NCBI RefSeq assembly: GCF_024723825.1
Contig: NZ_JANQBQ010000001.1
Location: 3,348,001 to 3,412,000 of the forward strand
Direction of reading: 5' to 3'
From: Romboutsia lituseburensis
GTDB taxonomy: Bacteria > Bacillota > Clostridia > Peptostreptococcales > Peptostreptococcaceae
Length of the DNA: 64,000 bases
Below the pieces are notes generated by a model. That model was not told the origin of the DNA. It saw only the letters and a program-made list of their open reading frames with translations, and searched no databases. Of the stretch, positions 55,256 through 63,923 are shown in pieces. Within the stretch, counting starts at the first letter, position 1. The number at the start of each line of letters is the position of its first letter. Made by a program: the position numbers and the translations under genes.

Positions 55256-56998
55256 ATGAAAAATATTAAAATAGGTAAGAAAATTGGTATATGCTTTATT
55301 GTACTGCTTATGTTTACAGCTTTAGCAAATGGTAATGCAGTATATAACCTGAAAAAATCAGGATCATTAAGCCATGAATTATTTGAGGGGCCGTACCAAT
55401 TAACTAATCAAGCTATGTCAATTCGTAATAATATAGTAGGGATATCAAGATATATTAATGGTTCATTTGCAGATAATGACCACGAGTCACATAGAGTGAA
55501 AATTTTAGGAGAGTTTGATAATATAGCGAAAAGTTTGGAGACGCTTCGCAGCAATCCTGAAAGTGATAATGTTACAGAGAACATAAATAATATTGAAAGT
55601 TTAACTAGTCAATTAAAGCAAGAATATGAAAAAATATATCAGCAAACTAAACAAGAAGGGTTTAGTGGTTTATTAATTGATATAGATATAAGTACATATG
55701 CTAATATATTTGGAAAAATTAGCAAAAACTCAGATGACTTATATGAAAAAGCACAAACTATTGGTGTTGAATTTGATAAACAAGTAGCATTAAGCGTTGC
55801 AAAATCAAGATTTATATCTACAACACTTAATACTTTAAGTATAATATTTGGTCTATTTGTATGTATATATCTTACAAAACATTTAAAAACACCAATAGAG
55901 CAAATAGAAGCTGCTGCAAATAAAATGGCAGAAGGTAATTTTGATATAGAAATTGATTATGAAGCAAAAGATGAATTAGGCAACTTATCAAATAGTATGC
56001 TTCAAATGAGTGAAAAAATAAAAGATATAATTAATGATACAGTACATGTTTTAGGAGATGTTGCTTCAGGAAACTTTGATGTAGATACTAAAGTAGAATA
56101 TATAGGCGTATTCAAAGCAATAGAAAAATCAGTAGATAAGATAACAAATGATTTAAGTGAAACAATGTCACAAATAAATTTAGCATCAGAAGAAGTAGGA
56201 GCTGCATCAGACCAAGTTGCAAGTGGCTCACAAATGTTATCGCAAGGAGCAACAGAACAAGCAAGTTCAATAGAAGAATTATCAGCAACGATAATAGATA
56301 TATCTGAAAAAATTAAAAATACTGCAAAAAATGCAATAGAGGCTAATAGTCTAACATTAAGTGCAGGACATGAAGTAGAAGAAGGAAATGCACAAATGAA
56401 ACAAATGATAAGTGCAATGGAAGAAATATCATTTACATCAAATGAGATAGGAAGAATAATAAAGACAATAGATGATATAGCATTCCAAACAAATATATTA
56501 GCACTTAATGCAGCGGTAGAAGCAGCAAGAGCAGGAAGCGCAGGTAAAGGATTTGCTGTAGTAGCAGATGAGGTAAGAAACCTAGCAGCAAAATCCGCAG
56601 AAGCTGCTCAAAACACGTCTACTCTTATAGAAAATTCTATAAAAGCAGTTGAAAATGGAACTAATATAGTAGACAATACAGCCAAGTCACTTAATAGAAT
56701 TATTGATACAACAAATAAAACTATTGAAATAGTTGATGAGATAGCTAAAGAATCAGAAGAACAAGCAACTGCAATAGCACAAGTAACATTAGGTGTAGAG
56801 CAAATATCAGCAGTAGTACAAACAAATTCAGCAACATCAGAGGAAAGTGCTGCAGCAAGTGAAGAATTAAGTGGACAAGCTCAAATGCTTAAATCACTTA
56901 TAGAAAACTTTAAATTAAAAGGTCAAAGATCATCTAATAAGTCTGTAAATTTTAGAAATGATGAAAGTAGTTATTTTGCTATGAATGAGTTTGAGTAA
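55256..56998 (+). CDS. Methyl-accepting chemotaxis protein 5
   Basis: A 580-residue transducer with TM1, sensor bundle, TM2 (~188-210), HAMP ([15 protein letters not shown]), signalling hairpin and tail [19 protein letters not shown]. Its upstream region, tail and terminator are the closest match to the remnant at 44254-44584. ATG 55256 follows GGGAGG; an in-frame ATG at 55241 overlaps that site. Confidence 0.96.
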   Translation: MKNIKIGKKIGICFIVLLMFTALANGNAVYNLKKSGSLSHELFEGPYQLTNQAMSIRNNIVGISRYINGSFADNDHESHRVKILGEFDNIAKSLETLRSNPESDNVTENINNIESLTSQLKQEYEKIYQQTKQEGFSGLLIDIDISTYANIFGKISKNSDDLYEKAQTIGVEFDKQVALSVAKSRFISTTLNTLSIIFGLFVCIYLTKHLKTPIEQIEAAANKMAEGNFDIEIDYEAKDELGNLSNSMLQMSEKIKDIINDTVHVLGDVASGNFDVDTKVEYIGVFKAIEKSVDKITNDLSETMSQINLASEEVGAASDQVASGSQMLSQGATEQASSIEELSATIIDISEKIKNTAKNAIEANSLTLSAGHEVEEGNAQMKQMISAMEEISFTSNEIGRIIKTIDDIAFQTNILALNAAVEAARAGSAGKGFAVVADEVRNLAAKSAEAAQNTSTLIENSIKAVENGTNIVDNTAKSLNRIIDTTNKTIEIVDEIAKESEEQATAIAQVTLGVEQISAVVQTNSATSEESAAASEELSGQAQMLKSLIENFKLKGQRSSNKSVNFRNDESSYFAMNEFE

Positions 56999-57027
56999 AA
57001 AATGGAAGCTTTTAGGCTTCCATTTTT
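56997..57027 (+). terminator. Terminator between transducer gene 5 and cheA copy 2
   Basis: AAAATGGAAGC / GCTTCCATTTTT hairpin. Read-through must occur, or a promoter must exist in the next 60 bases, if cheA copy 2 depends on the upstream sigma-28-like promoter. Confidence 0.85.
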
Positions 57028-57087
57028 AAAAATTAAATATAAAAGAATGTTTAAATATATTTTTATAAATTATAAAGGAGAAAAAAT

Positions 57088-59238
57088 ATGAGCGGCGTAG
57101 ATTCTATGGTTGAATTTTATGTATATGAAAATATGCAATTACTAGAACAATTAGAAGAAATTTTACTTGGCGGTCAATCAGATGATGGTGGATTAGAAAG
57201 TGAACAAATAGAAGAAATTTTCCGTGTAATGCATACCATAAAAGGTGCATCAGCTATGATGGGATATGAAAGTTTAATGCATATTACTCATAGTATAGAA
57301 GATGTTTTCGATGAAATACGTAAAGGTAGAGAACTTTCTTATGATAAATGGGAAGAGGTTATAGATGTTACTTTAGCAATTACAGATTTCTTGAAAGAAG
57401 AAATAAATAATGTTCAAGAAGGACTATTTCCTGAAGCTAGCATAGATGAACTTCATGAAAGAGTTATAAAGTTATTAAAAGAAGAAGAAACTGCAGAACA
57501 AAATTTAGAAATAAATTTCCCAGGAGAAGAAAGCGCGGAAAGTAATACTGTAAAATTAGAAAAAATAGATGGACAAACTCAGTACCATGCAAAGGTCCTA
57601 TTTGAAAGTGGATGTGGTATGGAGTCAATTAGAGCACTTGGATTAATGGTATCTATAGAAGGATTATGCTCTAGTCTAAAAACTATTCCAGAAGACTTAA
57701 ACAGTGATTGTGATAAAGAAATTGTTGAAAATGGTTTTGAGTTATATCTATCTACAGAAAAAGAAAGAGCAGAAATAGAAAAGTGCATTGAAGAAACTAT
57801 GTTTTTACAAAGTTATGACCTTGTAGAAATTAAAGAAAAAGAGCAAGAGCCAGCTAGTAGCACTACAGAAAATGCTATTGCGGAAGTTGCAATTACTAGT
57901 GAAGATGTACATGAAGAAAATTTAGATAAAAATCAAGAAGTTGTAAATAATGAAGTAAATAAAATAAATGAAGCGCTAAATAAAGAAAAATCAAATGAAT
58001 TACAAAAAGATAATAAAAAATCAGATTCACCTAAAAAAGAAGCTAAATCTCAAAATAATCAAGCGCACTCTAATAAAAACAGCTATTTAACTGTTAATAT
58101 AAGTAAAGTTGATATGTTAATGAATTTAGTTGGAGAGATAGTTACAACAGAATCTATGGTAGAAAAACAATCTCAGTTAGAAAACTTTGATAGGGATATG
58201 TTTGAAAAACAAGCTAGAAGATTACATCAATTAACAACAGAACTACAAGATGTTGTAATGTCTATACGTATGGTACCTATTTCTTCAACATTTACAAAAA
58301 TGCAAAGAGTTGTAAGAGATATGTGTAAAAAAACAGGTAAGCACGTTGATTTAGTATTAGTTGGAGAACAAACAGAAGTAGATAAAACTATACTAGAAAA
58401 TATATCAGATCCACTAATGCATATGATAAGAAACAGTATGGATCACGGTATAGAAATGCCAGAAGATCGTATAGCAAAATCTAAGCCAGAAAAAGGAACA
58501 ATTACATTAGAAGCTAAAAATACAGGTGGAGATGTAGTAATAGTTATAAAAGATGATGGTAAAGGATTAAATAAAGAAGCTTTAGTTAAAAAAGCTATTG
58601 AAAAAGGAATAACTAATAAAAGTTTAGATGAAATAAGTGATAAGGAAGCATATAACTTTATATTAGCTCCAGGTTTCTCAACAAAAGAAGCAGTAACAGA
58701 GTTCTCTGGACGTGGGGTGGGTATGGACGTTGTTCATACAAACATACGTAAGTTAAGAGGTTCTATAAATATAGACAGTGAAGAAGGCAAAGGTACTATG
58801 ATAATAATTCGTATACCTTTAACGCTTGCTATAGTAGATGGTATGAAAGTTCAAATAGGTGATGAAATATACATAATACCATCACTTAATATAAAAGAAG
58901 TATTTAGACAAGGATCATATGAGATAGTTCAAAATCCAAATGGAGAAGAACATAGTATCATAAGAGGTAATTGTTATGAAATTAAAAGATTATCAAATCT
59001 ATTAGGTATAGAAAGTGAAAAATCTGATGAAGGTATTATGATTTTAGTTGAGTCTGAAATGGGTAATGTGTGTATAATAGTAGACCGTATAATAGGTCAG
59101 CAACATGTTGTAATAAAACCGATACCTACACTGTTAACGCAATTTGACAAAGTTCAATCTCACATGTCAGGTTGTTCAATACTAGAAGATGGTTCTATTA
59201 GTTTAATATTTGATGTAAATGCCATCATTAGTAGGTAG
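57088..59238 (+). CDS. cheA: Chemotaxis histidine kinase CheA, copy 2
   Basis: A 716-residue kinase with the same domains as copy 1: His49 in P1 (MHTIKGAS), P2 (FESGCGMESIRALGL), P3 (LMNLVGEIVTTESMV), P4 (MIRNSMDHGIEMP, DDGKGL, GRGVGMDVV) and P5. It differs mainly in the linker before P3, which is 16 residues shorter. AAAGGAGAAA precedes the ATG. It heads the fuller gene set (cheA-cheB-cheC-cheD-cheW-cheR-cheY). Confidence 0.97.
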   Translation: MSGVDSMVEFYVYENMQLLEQLEEILLGGQSDDGGLESEQIEEIFRVMHTIKGASAMMGYESLMHITHSIEDVFDEIRKGRELSYDKWEEVIDVTLAITDFLKEEINNVQEGLFPEASIDELHERVIKLLKEEETAEQNLEINFPGEESAESNTVKLEKIDGQTQYHAKVLFESGCGMESIRALGLMVSIEGLCSSLKTIPEDLNSDCDKEIVENGFELYLSTEKERAEIEKCIEETMFLQSYDLVEIKEKEQEPASSTTENAIAEVAITSEDVHEENLDKNQEVVNNEVNKINEALNKEKSNELQKDNKKSDSPKKEAKSQNNQAHSNKNSYLTVNISKVDMLMNLVGEIVTTESMVEKQSQLENFDRDMFEKQARRLHQLTTELQDVVMSIRMVPISSTFTKMQRVVRDMCKKTGKHVDLVLVGEQTEVDKTILENISDPLMHMIRNSMDHGIEMPEDRIAKSKPEKGTITLEAKNTGGDVVIVIKDDGKGLNKEALVKKAIEKGITNKSLDEISDKEAYNFILAPGFSTKEAVTEFSGRGVGMDVVHTNIRKLRGSINIDSEEGKGTMIIIRIPLTLAIVDGMKVQIGDEIYIIPSLNIKEVFRQGSYEIVQNPNGEEHSIIRGNCYEIKRLSNLLGIESEKSDEGIMILVESEMGNVCIIVDRIIGQQHVVIKPIPTLLTQFDKVQSHMSGCSILEDGSISLIFDVNAIISR

Positions 59239-59253
59239 AAGATATTAACAAAT

Positions 59254-59284
59254 TTGACACAGTTACTATAGACCAAACTATTTA
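59254..59284 (+). promoter_or_regulatory. Possible sigma-A promoter before cheB
   Basis: TTGACA (59254-59259), 19-base spacer, TATTTA (59279-59284) in the 114-base gap before cheB. The spacing is long, so this is weak. The first gene set has only 37 bases between cheA and cheC. Confidence 0.35.
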
Positions 59285-59352
59285 AATTTCTAAGAAAAAA
59301 ATAGACATAAATGAATTAAGACATTAAGGGTATTTAAAAGGAGATATAGTCT

Positions 59353-60429
59353 ATGGAAAAAAATAAAAAAATAAAAGTATTAGTAATTGATGATTCTAGC
59401 ATATTTAGACGTGTTATATCAAAGTATCTTCAAGAGGATCCAGAACTAGAGGTTGTAGATACTGCTAAGGATTCATATGAAGCTAGAGATAAGATATTAC
59501 AGTTAAGACCAGATGTATTAACATTAGATATAGAAATGCCAGGAATAAATGGAATAGAATTTTTAAAGATATTGATGGAACAATTTCCTATTCCTACAAT
59601 AGTTATAAGTGGAGCAGATGGAAGATGCTTCGAAGCTATAAGTGCAGGTGCAGTTGGATTTGTTGATAAACCAACTGCAACTACAATGGATGAATTTTCA
59701 AAAGATCTTGCAACTAAAATAAAGGAAGCATCTGTTGCAAAATTAGAAAAAAAGAAAAATATTAAATATGCTCAATCTCAATCAGTTGACTCAGTTAAGC
59801 CAAGAGCTACAACAAGTAGTAGCGTTGCAAAAAGGGGATATAACAACAAAGAAGTAATAGCTATAGGTGCATCTATGGGAGGCGTAGAAGCTATAAGTAA
59901 ATTATTAAAGCAATTACCATCAGGATTACCACCAATAGTTATTACACAACATATGCCACCTATATTTACAAAAAGATATGCAGAGAGACTAAATAAAGAG
60001 TGTGTGATTAACATATGTGAAGGTAGAAATGGACAAGAACTATTAAGTGGATATGCATATATTGCTCCAGGTGGACTTCAAATGGGAATTGCAAGAAAAA
60101 GCAATAAATATGTGTTAGAAATTAAGTCGGGAGAAAAGATTAGTGGCCATTGCCCATCAGTAGATTATTTATTTGATTCTGTAGCTCAAGCAGCTAAAGA
60201 TAATGCAATAGGCGTAATTTTAACTGGAATGGGTCATGATGGTGCTAAAGGTCTTCTAGGAATAAAAAAAGCAGGCGGTTATACTCTTGGCCAAAACAAA
60301 CACTCATGTGTAGTTTATGGAATGCCAATGGCGGCTATGAATATGGGTGCAGTTTGCAAAGAAACGTCTTTAGATATGATGCCAAATGCAATTTGGAATC
60401 AGTTAAAAAGAATGCAAACAAAAGTATAA
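59353..60429 (+). CDS. cheB: Chemotaxis protein-glutamate methylesterase/glutaminase CheB
   Basis: A 358-residue protein. Receiver domain (Asp59 in LTLDIEMPGINGIEF), a linker at ~128-165, then the methylesterase with the Ser-His-Asp triad (IGASMGGVEA, TQHMPPIF, GMGHDGAKG). It removes methyl groups from transducers under control of CheA. It is the only cheB in the window, so it probably serves both gene sets. AAAAGGAGATA precedes the ATG. Confidence 0.97.
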   Translation: MEKNKKIKVLVIDDSSIFRRVISKYLQEDPELEVVDTAKDSYEARDKILQLRPDVLTLDIEMPGINGIEFLKILMEQFPIPTIVISGADGRCFEAISAGAVGFVDKPTATTMDEFSKDLATKIKEASVAKLEKKKNIKYAQSQSVDSVKPRATTSSSVAKRGYNNKEVIAIGASMGGVEAISKLLKQLPSGLPPIVITQHMPPIFTKRYAERLNKECVINICEGRNGQELLSGYAYIAPGGLQMGIARKSNKYVLEIKSGEKISGHCPSVDYLFDSVAQAAKDNAIGVILTGMGHDGAKGLLGIKKAGGYTLGQNKHSCVVYGMPMAAMNMGAVCKETSLDMMPNAIWNQLKRMQTKV

Positions 60430-60458
60430 TCTAATGAATAGATAGAAAGAGGTTATAT

Positions 60459-61073
60459 ATGGAATTTGGATGCGATAAATTGAATGTATTTCGAGAAATA
60501 AGTAATATAGGATCTGGAAATGCATCTACTTCATTATCTATGATGGTAGATGAAATAGTAAATATTGGTTTACCAAATGGTGAAATGGTTAAATTTTCAG
60601 ACATAACAAATAGTTATACTTCAGCAGAAGAATTAGTTGTAGGAGCGGTATTAGAGCTTTCAGAAGATATAGATGGATTTGTTATGTTTATTATGAAAGT
60701 TGATTCAGCTTTTAATTTATTATCAAAAATAACTAAACAAGAAATTAAATGTGATAGAAATGATTATGAAGGTGTTTGTAAAGAGTTAAGTTCAATAGGA
60801 GAAATATGTAATATACTTTGTGGAGCGTATTTAACATCAATATCAGAGATGACAAACTTAAGCATAATACCATCAGTACCGTATTTTGCTGTAGATATGG
60901 TTGGAGCAATAATGAATTTACCAGCTGCAATATATGGACAAGTTTCAGACTCGATACTATGTATAGAAACAGACTTCTTTACAAGAGATAAGCAAGTAGA
61001 AGGCAAATATTACTTTATTCCTAAAGTTGATTCATGTGAAAAGTTATTATCAGCATTAGGATTTGGTATTTAG
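60459..61073 (+). CDS. cheC: CheY-P phosphatase CheC, copy 2
   Basis: A 204-residue CheC. Both active-site helices are readable: NVFREISNIGSGNAS (first Ser/Asp position is Asn) and SSIGEICNILCGAYL, with the full S-x3-E-x2-N. It differs much more from copy 1 than the two CheA proteins differ from each other. It is followed after 11 bases by cheD, its usual partner. Confidence 0.94.
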   Translation: MEFGCDKLNVFREISNIGSGNASTSLSMMVDEIVNIGLPNGEMVKFSDITNSYTSAEELVVGAVLELSEDIDGFVMFIMKVDSAFNLLSKITKQEIKCDRNDYEGVCKELSSIGEICNILCGAYLTSISEMTNLSIIPSVPYFAVDMVGAIMNLPAAIYGQVSDSILCIETDFFTRDKQVEGKYYFIPKVDSCEKLLSALGFGI

Positions 61074-61084
61074 GAGTGTAATTA

Positions 61085-61570
61085 ATGGAAAATGTTATAG
61101 TAGGTATAGCAGATTTTAAAATTGTAAAAGCACCTAATCAAATAATGACAGTAGGGTTAGGTTCTTGCTGTGGTGTTGTACTTTATGATGAAATAAGTAA
61201 AGTAGCAGGACTAGTTCATGTTTTGCTTTCAGATTCGAAATTTGAAAAAAGTGTAGTAAATAAAGCAAAATATGCAGATTCAGGAATTAATTTATTATAT
61301 CAAGAAATGATAAAGGCGGGTGCAAATGCTAGGTTTATAAGAGCTAAATTAGCAGGTGGTGCACATATGTTTAACTTTAAAAATACAGGAAATAGTATAT
61401 TTACCATTGGAGAAAAAAATGTAAAAGCATGTAAAGAAACATTAGCTAAATTAAATATCGCTATTGTTTCTGAAGATGTTTTAGGAACTTGTGGGAGAAC
61501 TATTGTATTTGACACTGCGACAAGTAAATTACGTATTAAAAGTGTTGGAAAAAGTGAAAAGTATATCTAA
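61085..61570 (+). CDS. cheD: Transducer glutamine deamidase CheD
   Basis: A 161-residue CheD. The Cys-His-Thr active site is visible: Thr22 and Cys28 in TVGLGSC, His45 in GLVHVLLSDS. Also GANARFIRAKLAGGAHMF. It deamidates transducer glutamines and is sequestered by CheC when CheY-P is high. GGAGTG precedes the ATG. Confidence 0.96.
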   Translation: MENVIVGIADFKIVKAPNQIMTVGLGSCCGVVLYDEISKVAGLVHVLLSDSKFEKSVVNKAKYADSGINLLYQEMIKAGANARFIRAKLAGGAHMFNFKNTGNSIFTIGEKNVKACKETLAKLNIAIVSEDVLGTCGRTIVFDTATSKLRIKSVGKSEKYI

Positions 61571-61587
61571 AAGGAGGATGTATTTTA

Positions 61588-62070
61588 GTGAACGAAAATG
61601 AAGAGATAGTAGAGGGTAAGATAGATAATTTATACATGGTATTTATTATAGATAACAAAAAATATGCATTATCATCAAAATACATTATAGAAATTATAGA
61701 AATGCTACCATTAACAAAAGTTCCATTCATTCCTAAATACATTAAGGGAATTATAAACTTAAGAAGTACAATAATTCCAGTAATGGATGCTAGAATGAGA
61801 TTTGATTTGGAGCCTATTGAATATGATGAAAGAACTTGTGTAATTATAATTGAACATCAAGGAAATACAATAGGTTTAATAGTTGATGCAGTAAATGAAG
61901 TTATAAATATATCGGATAATCAAATAATGAAGACAACATCAAATAAAGATGGTATAGCTCAAAACTTTATAAGTGGTATTAGTGAAATAAACAATGAAGT
62001 TCAGTTAATATTAGACTGTAATTCATTAGTAGAAATTATAGGGGATATGAATTATGAAATTAACGAATAA
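61588..62070 (+). CDS. cheW: Chemotaxis coupling protein CheW, copy 2
   Basis: A 160-residue CheW with YALSSKYIIEIIEMLPLTKVP, GIINLRSTIIPVMDAR and IGLIVDAVNEVINI. It starts with GTG after AAAAGGAGG; an ATG directly after that site opens only a short frame. It is shorter at the N-terminus than copy 1. The end overlaps cheR by 17 bases. Confidence 0.95.
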   Translation: MNENEEIVEGKIDNLYMVFIIDNKKYALSSKYIIEIIEMLPLTKVPFIPKYIKGIINLRSTIIPVMDARMRFDLEPIEYDERTCVIIIEHQGNTIGLIVDAVNEVINISDNQIMKTTSNKDGIAQNFISGISEINNEVQLILDCNSLVEIIGDMNYEINE

Positions 62071-62860
62071 TGACTTTATGCGTTTAAAAAACTTTATGTA
62101 TAATAACTATGGCATAAATTTAGAAAATAAAAGAACATTAATTGAAACTAGACTACTACTTGTTGTAAAGCGTTTAGGATTTACGGATTTTAAAAGCTAT
62201 ATAGATGCTTTAATACAAGATAGAACAGGAGAGCAAGCTTCAATTTTAGTAGAAAGACTTACTACTAACTTTACATATTTTATGCGTGAAGAAATGCATT
62301 ATGAATTTTTAAAAGATGAAGTTTTTGCAAAAGCCCTAAAAAAACCAACAGTAGGAGGTTTGAAAATATGGTCAGCAGCTTCGTCTACAGGAGAAGAAGC
62401 ATATTGTATAGCTATGTTGGCATCAAGTGTATTTGGTATAAATACAAGATCAAAAATAGCTATAACAGCATCTGATATATCTAACAATGTATTAAAACAA
62501 GCAAAACTAGGTGCTTATTCACCAGATAAAATAGCAAAATTACCACAACCATGGGTTAAGAATTACTTTAAAAAGATAAATGAAAAAAATTATGTAATTA
62601 ATGATAGTATAAAAAGCTTAGTTGAATTTAAATATTTTAATTTAAATAAGGATATAGGATGGGAAAGACGTAAATATGATGTTATTTTCTGTAGAAATGT
62701 TATGATTTATTTTGATAATCCTACAAAAGAAAAATTATGTAAGAGACTTTATGAAGCTCTTAAACCGGGTGGATACTTAATAATTGGACTATCAGAAAAT
62801 TTATCGAATTTACAAAATAATTTTGAACGTATAAAACCATCAGTATATGTAAAAAAATAG
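62054..62860 (+). CDS. cheR: Chemotaxis protein methyltransferase CheR
   Basis: A 268-residue CheR. N-terminal helical domain (FMRLKNFMYNNYGINLENKR), then the SAM methyltransferase core (IWSAASSTGEEAYCIAML, YDVIFCRNVMIYFD, GGYLIIGLSENL). It methylates transducer glutamates. The only cheR in the window. It overlaps cheW and lacks a strong ribosome binding site, so it is probably translationally coupled. Confidence 0.97.
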   Translation: MKLTNNDFMRLKNFMYNNYGINLENKRTLIETRLLLVVKRLGFTDFKSYIDALIQDRTGEQASILVERLTTNFTYFMREEMHYEFLKDEVFAKALKKPTVGGLKIWSAASSTGEEAYCIAMLASSVFGINTRSKIAITASDISNNVLKQAKLGAYSPDKIAKLPQPWVKNYFKKINEKNYVINDSIKSLVEFKYFNLNKDIGWERRKYDVIFCRNVMIYFDNPTKEKLCKRLYEALKPGGYLIIGLSENLSNLQNNFERIKPSVYVKK

Positions 62861-62880
62861 AGAAAATTTAAATAAAGATT

Positions 62881-62909
62881 TTGTAAGAATTTAAATTTTT
62901 AGGTATAAT
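62881..62909 (+). promoter_or_regulatory. Sigma-A-like promoter of cheY copy 2
   Basis: TTGTAA (62881-62886), a 17-base spacer and perfect TATAAT (62904-62909), leaving a ~120-base leader before cheY. The best sigma-A-like promoter in the chemotaxis region. Confidence 0.7.
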
Positions 62910-63033
62910 AATTAGTGGATAAATTTAAAAATAAAAATACTAATTTTGATATATCTAGTGCTAGTATAAAGCTATATAAGAGCATTATTTTAAACTAGGT
63001 AAAAGACTAAAATTAATAACATGGAGGAACAAA

Positions 63034-63387
63034 ATGAAAAAAGTATTAATAGTTGACGATGCAGCATTTATGCGTATGTCTATTCGTAACATGATTTCAA
63101 AGCATGGGTTTGAAATAGTTGGAGAAGCTGAAAATGGATTAGTAGCAATAGAGAAGTACAAAGAGCTACAACCAGATATAGTAACAATGGATATAACAAT
63201 GCCAGAAATGGATGGATTAGAAGCATTAAGAGAGATAAAGAAAGTAAATCCAGCGGCAGCAGTAGTAATGATATCAGCTTTAGGACAAGAAGCAAGAATG
63301 AAAGAAGCTATAATATATGGAGCAAAAGGATTTATAGTAAAACCTTTCAAAGAAGAAATGTTAATATCTGCTTTATCTAAGTTATAA
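63034..63387 (+). CDS. cheY: Chemotaxis response regulator CheY, copy 2
   Basis: A 117-residue receiver with Asp8/Asp9, Asp53 (VTMDITMP) and the FIVKPFKEE lysine. It differs from copy 1 at only about a dozen positions. ATGGAGGAAC precedes the ATG. It has its own sigma-A-like promoter and so may be made even when sigma-28 is low. Confidence 0.96.
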   Translation: MKKVLIVDDAAFMRMSIRNMISKHGFEIVGEAENGLVAIEKYKELQPDIVTMDITMPEMDGLEALREIKKVNPAAAVVMISALGQEARMKEAIIYGAKGFIVKPFKEEMLISALSKL

Positions 63388-63403
63388 TACCAACTGCTAG
63401 GCT

Positions 63404-63477
63404 TGAGCAACGGACGAAGTCGTTGGCGACAGAAAGTTGTAGCGCCCACGCAGTGGCTTAAGCGAAGCGACTTTTTT
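63404..63477. repeat. Dispersed repeat, copy 2, longer form
   Basis: The head (63404-63431) matches 54753-54780 with one mismatch. A ~30-base insert (with CCAC-GCA-GTGG) follows, then a tail AGCGAAGCGACTTTTTT like that of copy 1. AAGTCG in the head can pair with CGACTT in the tail. It stands out as GC-rich in this window and ends in Ts. Confidence 0.75.
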
Positions 63478-63515
63478 ATTAATATACATAAACATTAATT
63501 AAATTAGCAATTAAC

Positions 63516-63545
63516 AAAAAAGGAAGCATATGCTTCCTTTTTATT
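63516..63545 (+). terminator. Terminator of the second chemotaxis gene set
   Basis: AAAAAAGGAAGCAT / ATGCTTCCTTTTT hairpin with T-tract. Confidence 0.85.
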
Positions 63546-63659
63546 GCGTATAAGGGCATATAGTAGATAAATACTTTAGCATAATTAGTATTTATAATTA
63601 ACATAAATTGACTTGATTAGTAAACTGTTTATACAAATTCTAAAATTTGTAATAAAATC

Positions 63660-63706
63660 TTAAGAATTTAGTTAAGAAAATCTTAAGATTTATATTGTAT
63701 TATAAT
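63660..63706 (+). promoter_or_regulatory. Promoter with three TTAAGA direct repeats
   Basis: TTAAGA at 63660, 63672 and 63683 (12 and 11 bases apart), then TATAAT at 63701-63706. Direct repeats at helical spacing, standing in for a -35, are typical of OmpR/PhoB-class response regulators. A second TATAAT lies at 63811. The rest of 63546-63923 is AT-rich with a weak hairpin (TGGTAA / TTTACCA). Confidence 0.5.
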
Positions 63707-63923
63707 AGTATAAATTAACAAAGGTTTTAACTGGTAAGATATATAATTAATATAGTAAATTAAAATTTTACCAATTGATAGATTTATCTAAAAATAAACG
63801 AATTATATTGTATAATAGTAATTGTGAGTAAAAGTACATAAATCTAACAAATGACATGATTATAATAAGTTAAATAAATTATAAAAGTACTAAAATATAA
63901 ATGGTTAATGGTGGTGTTAAAGA

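Noticed and set aside
42298-56998. Transducer array as a sequencing or assembly artefact
   Set aside because: Sensor halves, leaders and spacers are all distinct and every frame is intact; the near-identical parts are limited to signalling domains. A collapse at the 44254-44584 remnant still cannot be fully excluded.
62985-63449. 154-codon minus-strand frame over cheY copy 2
   Set aside because: Antisense shadow; a similar frame opposite cheY copy 1 is shorter, so it is not conserved as a protein.
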